A stretch of 64,000 bases of DNA from Dactylorhiza incarnata (Eukaryota; Streptophyta; Magnoliopsida; Asparagales; Orchidaceae), in NCBI GenBank assembly GCA_033032865.1, contig JAWHQI010000064.1:8184001-8248000 (forward strand), written 5' to 3'. A model generated the notes under the pieces. It saw only the letters and a program-made list of their open reading frames with translations, made no database searches and was not told the DNA's origin. Within the stretch, counting starts at the first letter, position 1; each line of letters opens with the position of its first letter. Shown here piece by piece: positions 57,497-64,000 of the stretch. The translations under genes were made by a program, and so were the position numbers.

Positions 57497-57905
57497 AGTC
57501 CTAGGAAAAAGAGTGCCCTGGTGTCCACAGTGCACCAAATCAGTTGATTCAAGTGGCAAATGAAAGTAGACTCATAGGGCTACAAAAGTTATCTCTGCTT
57601 CTTTTTGCAAAAATGGCCTCTAAGACCTTCAAATATTGCATGCAAACCACTGAATAATTCTAGGCAGAATTATTATGGTCTGCCAATAGACACAAGGAGC
57701 AGTCCTAGGAAAATGAGTGCCCTGGTGTCCACAATGCACCAAATCAGTTGATTCAAGTGGCAAGTGAAAGTAGACTCATAGAGCTACAAAAGTTATCTCT
57801 GCCCATTTTTGCACAAATGGCCTCTAAGGCCTTCAAATATTGCATGCAAACCTCTGAATAATTCTAGGCAGAATTATTATGGTCTGCCAATAGAGATCAA
57901 GGAGA
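57497..57905 (-). repeat. 204-bp tandem duplication inside LTR B2
   Basis: Two copies starting at AGTCCTAGGA, 57497 and 57701. Each includes GAGTGCCCTGGTGTCCAC, AAATCAGTTGATTCAAGTGG and GAATTATTATGGTCTGCCAA. Very similar, so recent relative to the LTR family. Confidence 0.85.
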
Positions 57906-59838
57906 CGAAATCAACGGCTGTGATTTCGTCTCCTTCCTCTAGCCGACGGCCCAGAGGAAACGGCCCCTAATCCCGGCCAACCACCACCCTCCCCGGCCAT
58001 CTTCCGCTGCCACCACCTCTGTTGCGGGGTTGGCCATCGATTGGCGGTGGAATGGTGGTCGGAGGTGGTGGTTCCCGGCGATCCCTGGAGGAAGCCCAAT
58101 CGGAAAAATGGAAGGGGAAAAACCATGGCTGACGGCTCAATTGAGCTCGGCTGCCCTTGCTAAGACCTTAGATAACTAGCACAGAGGGAGAGGGGGAGAA
58201 ATCGTGCCTTATTTGGTGCTTGGGGTTGAGTATCTCGCCGAAAAAACGTTTGCCGAGCTCCTCCCCGATTCCATGTCGATCCTCTATTTATGAGCCCGAA
58301 TCCTTCAATCGAATGAGGGGTTTCACTCCTTGAGAGGCTCTGAAGGTGTTAGTGGGCTCAATTGGGGTCGGGGGTGGCTGTTTTGTTAGCAGCCATTACA
58401 GGCGATTTCCTCTATGCCGCCACCACCCTCAGCAGCCACTGCCATAGCTCCAGCTCATCAGGAAATTTATGCTTGAGCTGTGAGGAGTTGATTAAGAGTG
58501 AGACCCAGGCTTAATTCCACTTAAATTCTTGGTCACCATTAATGGTGGTCGGCCACATGGTGGAGCTCCTCTTCCTCCCCTCTTAATAGCAGCCAGCTCA
58601 GCTCAAAAATGCTGGCAACTCCTTGGGGGTGCTGAGAGCAACCCAGAAATCAGGGGGTGGTGGCCAAGTGGTCATCCTTCCATGGGTTCATGGTTTGTCT
58701 CTCTCCAAAATTGGGGAAAATCCCAAAATCACCCTTGCATGTCTCCTTCTTCCAAAAACTGAGGGGCAAGTCTGGTAATTGACTCTTGGGCCTCAGAATG
58801 GGCTTTGGGTGAGGGCCTTAATCCATTGGAATTTGGATTAATTCCAAATAAGCCCAATTTAGGCAAAATTGACCCTATGTTGACTTTTGGGTTGACTTGG
58901 TCAATTTGGTGTGTTGACTGGTCCAATGTGATGGTTTTGGATCTATTGACACCACCCAAGGTTGGTTGAGTCATGGTGAGGACCTAGGTGAGCTAATTTG
59001 ACCAATAAGTATGATTTTGACCAAAATTGGGGGAATGTTGACTTTGGTCAATTTGGCCAAATGGTTGACTCCAAGATGGGGCTTTTGGGTCAATTGGGTC
59101 CCTCATGATGTCCTAAGACTAAGGGTGAAATCAATTTCATGTTTTGGGGTTCATTTGAACCAATTGGGGAGGATTTGACCTGTGTTGACCTAAGTTTGAC
59201 TTTGGTCAAATTGGGTCAATTGGTGACCCAATGATGGGGCTTTTGGGTCTATAGCATTCCTTGGAGTGTTTATCATCTATTGGTGGAGTCAATTTGCAAG
59301 TGTGAGTTCATGTTGAGCTAGTTTGACCTAGGTTGACTTGAGCCTTATAGTAGACCACATGTGAGTTCACCTAACCTTATGTGTCCTAAGGCTGCAATCT
59401 AGCTCAAACTCACCACACTCACCACTTGTCTCACCCTAAATTGGAGTTAGGGGGTCTAGTGGGAAATGGGATGTTACACGTTTATATGCAAGTGGATTTT
59501 TCGGGCGCAGCGAATTTCATTAAGAACAACACATCTCAGTTATTGTGAATATCCGCAATCATGAAGCATGAACAGGAATCCAAGAACGGTATATATTAAT
59601 TCCGCATTTCAGTTGAATTACCATTTTATTTCAGTTTCAAAATATTTGTGTTCTTCTCAATTTGCGTTCTCAATTAGATAATATAGTCTGCCTTTAAAAT
59701 TCCACTTGAGACAAATAATATTTGGTTAAGAACGATCCTTGTGCGTTTTGTTGTCGCTGCATTCAGCAAAAATAATTATCCTTAATTTCGATAATACAAT
59801 TTCGTAGCGACACGCACCTTTAGTTTTTAATTAACAGT

Positions 59839-59850
59839 TGGTATCAGGGG
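59839..59850 (+). other. Primer-binding site of element H
   Basis: TGGTATCAGGGG, two bases after the LTR end. The first nine bases match the initiator tRNA-Met complement. It supports H as a copia-type element on the + strand. Confidence 0.65.
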
Positions 59851-60484
59851 GAACTTATTTCAAAATTATTTGTCTCTTTAATTATTTGGAATTTAAACTT
59901 TTTCTAATTGAATTAAGTGAGAACACCAAATATAAAACCCTATTCATCTTGAGGGAAATAAAATCCGGAACTGTTTTTAAAAGTGCATTTATCGAAACAG
60001 TCTAAGACAGTCATCGTGTTTTCTTGAGGCGATTAAGTGCCCACACGTCATTCATAAGAAGAAACGACATTAAGTTTAGAGCAATATTCAGATGTCGCGG
60101 TGTGAAAGGGTCCCGCGGATTGATAAGAACTGTAGCCACCAAAGTGGCCTTTTCGAGTCGATTTGTGAGATTACGGTTTCACATGTGTTAGGGAGTTCTC
60201 TGAGACTAGTGCGCAATCATTCTCCCAAAGGAGGTGCTTGCGCAATAGGTTCAGAGGGATACACTCGAACATTTGGACGGTAGCACAGGCTCTAGCAATC
60301 TATACGCCCAAAGGTGGTAGATTTACGAAGAGCTTAAGTGTAACTGTTGCTAGTTCGTGTGTGAAGAATTACTAATTGCGTGGTGCGTAGTCTGCCCAAA
60401 GGTGTTGCCCGCTGACGCGTCTGGATTCTTCGCCTAGTGTGCTATTTGGGGGTTTTAGCCACTGTTGCTCTATTAGTCTGATCC
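59851..60484 (+). other. Element H leader with spaced CCAAAGG hairpins
   Basis: No gene; the 63-codon frame at 60092 has no domain. Four short stem-loops with CAAA loops occur: GCCAC-CAAA-GTGGC (60135-60148), CTCC-CAAA-GGAG (60222-60233), CC-CAAA-GG (about 60308) and CC-CAAA-GG (about 60396). Spacing is about 83-88 bases, suggesting a degenerate tandem repeat or repeated RNA signal. It is cut at 60485 by the CACTA element. Confidence 0.5.
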
Positions 60485-62138
60485 CACTACAACATTTTCA
60501 GTCTTTAGCAACACTTGAAAAATGTTGCCTAAAACTGCAAAGTGTTGCCAAAACATTGAAAACTGTTATCATAGGGGTGTCTTCTATACGCGTGTTACCA
60601 AAGGTCTAAGGCAACAGTTTTCATACCTTTCAACAACACTATACAAAAACTGTTGCCTAAACCCTTAGAATAGGCAACAGTTTTTCGATGGACCTATTGC
60701 AACATTTTTGAAATGTTGTCATGTATTGTTACATTTAAAAACTGTTGTCAAAAGTAAAAAATTCAACACTTAAAAAATGTTGCCAAAAAGCTGAGACATT
60801 TTAAAAAAAATTCGCCAATGCCGCCGCATTTTAGTGGTGCGGACGGCAGCAGTACTTATGATACTGTGTCGACTTTTCAAAGCCAACCACAATATAAATT
60901 AGTAGAGCCGAAACATAAATCTTAACACACACAAACATATGACTTGCAACCACACATACCATTACATGACTATAAACAAAATCAATGACGGTACAGTTCA
61001 AAAGTGATCACAATCATATAAACAATTTATAAATGATGGTACAACTTCTCTTCCAAATTCTCTCACTAGCTACGGCTTGTATTCTTTTCTTCTGCCTCTA
61101 ATGCAATACTCTATCCAATTTATAAATGTTTAACACGAACTTAAGAAGTCCTCCATATTTTTCCACCTATCCTTGCTTTCCAGTTTCATGAAACTTCAGT
61201 TTTGAGCTTTTAGCTATTTCTGTTCTACCTCTAAGCATACTCTAATCAGGTTGCACCATGCACCTTTCCTTCTCCAATTTCAATGGTCTCTTGATTGAAT
61301 TTCCTCCTTCACGTGAGTAAGGTACCGCCTCTTTGTTGCCTTTAAATTTTTTGATCCCTCTCCTTCACTTCATCACCAGGAATTTTTTGATCCCTCTCCT
61401 GCACTTCATCACTAAAACAATAAGAATAGAAAATATCAATGAAAATTATTATTAAAAAAGTATATCATTCAGAGATAGATGCACGCCCCTATCCAAGTCA
61501 CCGCCACTCCTATTACCCTCCTTTCATAACCCTATTACCCAGCACCACCTCCAGCAGCACTCCACCCCCCTGGAAAAATGATATATGATTTAAATGAACC
61601 CAGTTTTGAAAAACTGCTTTCACCAGCTCATTTTGTAACAACTGAAGAACACTTGCAAATTGAGAAAAGATTATGGTGTTATTATTACATACCTGTGACC
61701 AAACCATAAAACTAGATAAAAAGTACAAAGTATGTATTATCTCATTATCATAATTTAGGCCCATGTGTGATACAAAGTCTCCCGATTTCTGCAGCCAGAA
61801 GACCAAAGTAAATGTATAGCACATAAAAATAATAATAATAAATGAATAGCGGCTTCATTTACCTTCCAAAACCATGACAACACACCAAAGTACAAAATTG
61901 TAATGTCCATTACAATAATTACAACTTCATGAACAAAGTGAAAATGGCTGACATATGAGAAAAAAAGTGCAGGTCAATTTTGAATAAAACCAAATAATAA
62001 CATGGATAATCATGCAAGTACAATAGACTAAGACATGATGAAAATAGGACTACACGGAATGTGCATACCTTCCAAATATAATCTAATTGACTGCCCAAAA
62101 GAAACTAACTAGTTATAAATCTCGATGAAGAAATTAAC

Positions 62139-62775
62139 CTTTTTTTCAAGGTTGTATGCCCCTTAGACTTTTCGAACTTCTCTTGACTTACTACTCCGTC
62201 CAACTGTTTGGGAAGGCTAGGAAACTTCAAAGCTCCATGTTGTCGCATGTCAAGGTAAGTCTCCAAAATATACATTAGGATCATAAAGCGTGAACAAAAA
62301 CAATTTGCTGGTTATAATAAAATAATAAAAATATGGAGAACCCAAAAATGAACATACTCATTTTACAAATCAGCACGAAGTTGGGTTGAAGAAGCTTAAT
62401 GAATACAAGAGTGAATCCTAAGGCGATATGCTTTCAAGAAGAGAGAATATTTTACGTTATATAACTTGTTCAGCTTTGCTACACTTGCAGTATTCAATGA
62501 TGCAATTATCAGAAGGGGACTGGTTCTACCCATCAACAACCTTTTTCCCAACTTTTTCTGGAACCCAAAAAAGCAGTGGTAGAAATGAGAGATGTAGTAA
62601 TTTGGGTTCTCTGTACCTTGGCAATGGTTAGCTTGGGGTCTTTGTCCAGAATCCTCCCAAACTTGATCTCCATTTTGTCCCACTTAACGAGCTCTAGGGT
62701 GTTTCGGGCAGCGAGAATCAGGAAGGAACTAAGCCTTCGACGAGCGGAGTGACGACCTCTGGACAGCAGCGAGAT
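62139..62775 (-). pseudogene. Possible captured host-gene exons inside the CACTA element
   Basis: 62617-62775 (- strand) reads ISLLSRGRHSARRRLSSFL, AARNTLELVKWDKMEIKFG and DKDPKLTIAK without a stop, bounded by AG upstream and AAG/GTACAG donor downstream; it is 53 codons. 62139-62260 reads DMRQHGALKFPSLPKQLDG and VSQEKFEKSKGHTTLKK, also bounded by AG and a GT donor. Protein-like composition and clean splice borders suggest exons of one gene. I do not recognise it. It could be host sequence captured by the transposon or part of a transposon accessory gene. Confidence 0.35.
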
Positions 62776-63639
62776 CTTCAACAAAAATCTCCAATTTTGG
62801 AATTATAACGGATGCTACAAATGGATGGTAAAAAAGAATTCAGCATAAAGAGTGAATTATAACTAATGCTTCAGGTCAAGGAATAATCTAGAAAATAGAA
62901 AACTAACTTGATTACAAAATGGGTGCTTTTTTTAATTTACACTGCAGATGTTGTATAAACATTTACCAAAACAGTACTTACAAAGGGAAAGGTTAGAACT
63001 TAATATATATATGGGTTGATAAACACAACAAATTCTTCATGTTGTGAAACAAACAAAACAACTGGCATAAAGCAAGGGTTAGTAAACAAATTCAGAAAAA
63101 AACTGGCATGAAGGTTACAAAAAAGTGTGAATAATTTAAGAAGATAACTTCCTAAACTGAACAAAGAAAAACTTCAACTCAAATGACATTTGTTTCTGTT
63201 AGCTTCTTTGTGTGTCCAAAATCAATACAATTGGAAGTATCCAAGACCCAAAAACTGGACTTGATAAAGTGAAAGATGGGATGGACATGGATTTGCTCAT
63301 GACTATGTTGTCCAAATTGGGTTTGAAAACAGAGGTGATATCATCACACGAGGAATATGTTAACCAAGATAAATTAATTCAATGTCATCAACTTGCAGAA
63401 AGGGGAAAAAACCAAGAAATGTGAATACAATGCAACTTGGTTTTTGAATGTATCTCATCTTCCACATCTCAATAAAAATGGGGAGGAGGAATCAAATGGT
63501 TTTTCGTCACGGCGAAAATAATTTTAAGGATACTCCCCGCCAGGAAAGCCTCGGCCATGGCATGCGAAACCGTGGACTGAGATGTGGCAGATCATGGTAG
63601 TGGAGTAGTAAGAATTAGAAGACTCAAGAATGATAATAT

Positions 63640-63960
63640 TTGTTGAAATACTTGCAGTCGCCCGCAGTCGTCGTCGATTGAAGTTTCCTGCAGTCATCGT
63701 TGATGGAAGTCGCCCACTCCCTTTAGCCGCTAGGTCGTCGTCGATGGTAGTTTCCTGCAGTCATCGTCGATGGAAGTCGCCCACTCCCTTTAGCCGCTAG
63801 GTCGTCGTCGATGGTAGTCGTCGGCTTCCTCTAGGTTGTCGTCGATGTTAGTCATTGGCTGCCTCTAGGTTATCATCGATCGTAGTCGCCTGCTTCCGCT
63901 AGGTTGCCGTCGATCGCAATCCCTGATTTCGCAAAATGGGCGACGTCTTCGCAAATCGCA
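63640..63960. repeat. 67-bp tandem repeat and GTCGTCGATG array
   Basis: Two near-identical 67-bp units start at 63682 and 63749 (AGTTTCCTGCAGTCATCG...). More diverged units with TAGGTYGTCGTCGATGKTAGTC follow to about 63915. GC-rich compared with its surroundings. It may be a subterminal or interior repeat of the CACTA element. No coding function inferred. Confidence 0.7.
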
Positions 63961-64000
63961 ATGAGGCACATAAGACATTAGGGCAAGGCACAAAATAATA

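Larger units (their letters stand above)
53905..59478 (-). mobile_element. Complete 5.6-kb solo LTR, family B2
   Basis: 5574 bp, TGTAACATCCC start and GGGATCTTACA end on the - strand, with a perfect TSD CGTTT (53900-53904 and 59479-59483). No second LTR or interior is present. It shares the whole layout with the F LTR but is 1.7 kb longer, partly by local tandem duplications (56075-56700, 57497-57905) and the 1-kb segment 54100-55500. TTGAC block at 58860-59350. (TA)n at 54093-54115. Open frames inside are incidental. Confidence 0.92.
52821..59836 (+). mobile_element. Element H 5' LTR, split by solo LTR B2
   Basis: TGTTGGAAATTTTTCC at 52821 and TTAATTAACA at 59836 form matching TGTT...AACA ends. 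A primer site follows at 59839. Without B2 the LTR is about 1.44 kb. A TATA box TTTATACC lies at 53169-53176. Host reading is continuous across the B2 insertion (TSD CGTTT). The downstream LTR is outside the window or lost. The internal part after 59836 is non-coding up to 60484. The frames at 53184-53530 have no recognised domain. Confidence 0.65.
60485..64000. mobile_element. CACTA (En/Spm-type) transposon, one end and interior
   Basis: CACTACAACATTTTCAGTC at 60485 is a typical CACTA terminus (three-base target site would be TCC). It is followed by about 300 bases of subterminal repeats GTTGCC/GGCAAC and AAACTGTTGCC/GGCAACAGTTT in both orientations (60505-60785). The opposite end is not seen before 64000. 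No transposase motif was recognised. The interior (60800-63600) is AT-rich, with possible small exons (62139-62775) and a tandem repeat near the end. The window end prevents deciding orientation or completeness. Confidence 0.75.

Noticed and set aside
60092..60283. 63-codon gene in the element H leader
   Set aside because: Starts far from a plausible Gag, has no domain, and covers the hairpin repeats; likely a chance frame in a leader.

Overview
The window is repeat-dense nuclear DNA from a plant, almost certainly a flowering plant with a large genome. I found no intact host gene, rRNA, tRNA or CRISPR. Nearly everything can be assigned to LTR retrotransposons nested inside one another, plus one CACTA-type DNA transposon end. 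The evidence is TG...CA long terminal repeats, matching 5-bp target-site duplications (TSDs), tRNA-iMet primer sites (TGGTATCAG), Gag zinc knuckles, and Ty3/gypsy protease, reverse transcriptase, RNase H, integrase and chromodomain remnants. The species cannot be named from this. Family letters A to H are mine. || Layout. (1) 1-21811: the oldest layer is G, a decayed Ty1/copia Sirevirus-like element on the + strand, seen as its ORF3 (1539-2503 and 20241-21387) and the start of its 3' LTR (21565). It is split by solo LTR A1 (16-1533, TSD AGCGT) and by a giant solo LTR B (2504-20240). B was itself invaded by LTR A2 (4046-5601), solo LTR C (5907-7095, TSD CATGT) and a complete copia-type element C on the - strand (8419-18298, TSD GGTTT). 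(2) 21812-47731: F, a Ty3/gypsy chromovirus (Tekay/Del type) on the - strand with about 3.9 kb LTRs, inserted in the G LTR. Its integrase is split by copia-type element E (+ strand, 26507-40116). The 3' LTR of E is interrupted by copia-type element D (- strand, 32865-38809). (3) 47732-52820: a truncated B2 LTR, a truncated A3 LTR, a 158-bp tandem repeat and an unassigned stretch. (4) 52821-60484: the 5' LTR and leader of element H, with a complete 5.6-kb solo LTR B2 inside it (53905-59478, TSD CGTTT). (5) 60485-64000: the end of a CACTA transposon with possible captured exons. || How the parts relate. C, D and E all keep gag but lack most or all of pol. C and D instead carry a long coiled-coil ORF (ORF3) directly after gag; G carries the same ORF3. 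In C, ORF3 has its own TATA promoter, built from the same inverted-repeat (dyad) motifs that fill the LTR U3, and a predicted in-frame 82-bp intron. E repeats its own LTR dyad inside its internal region. This suggests gag-plus-ORF3 parasitic elements that use family-specific dyad motifs to control both a genomic transcript and a separate spliced ORF3 transcript. It is the most novel signal I see here. All copies in the window are broken by frameshifts, stops or deletions.
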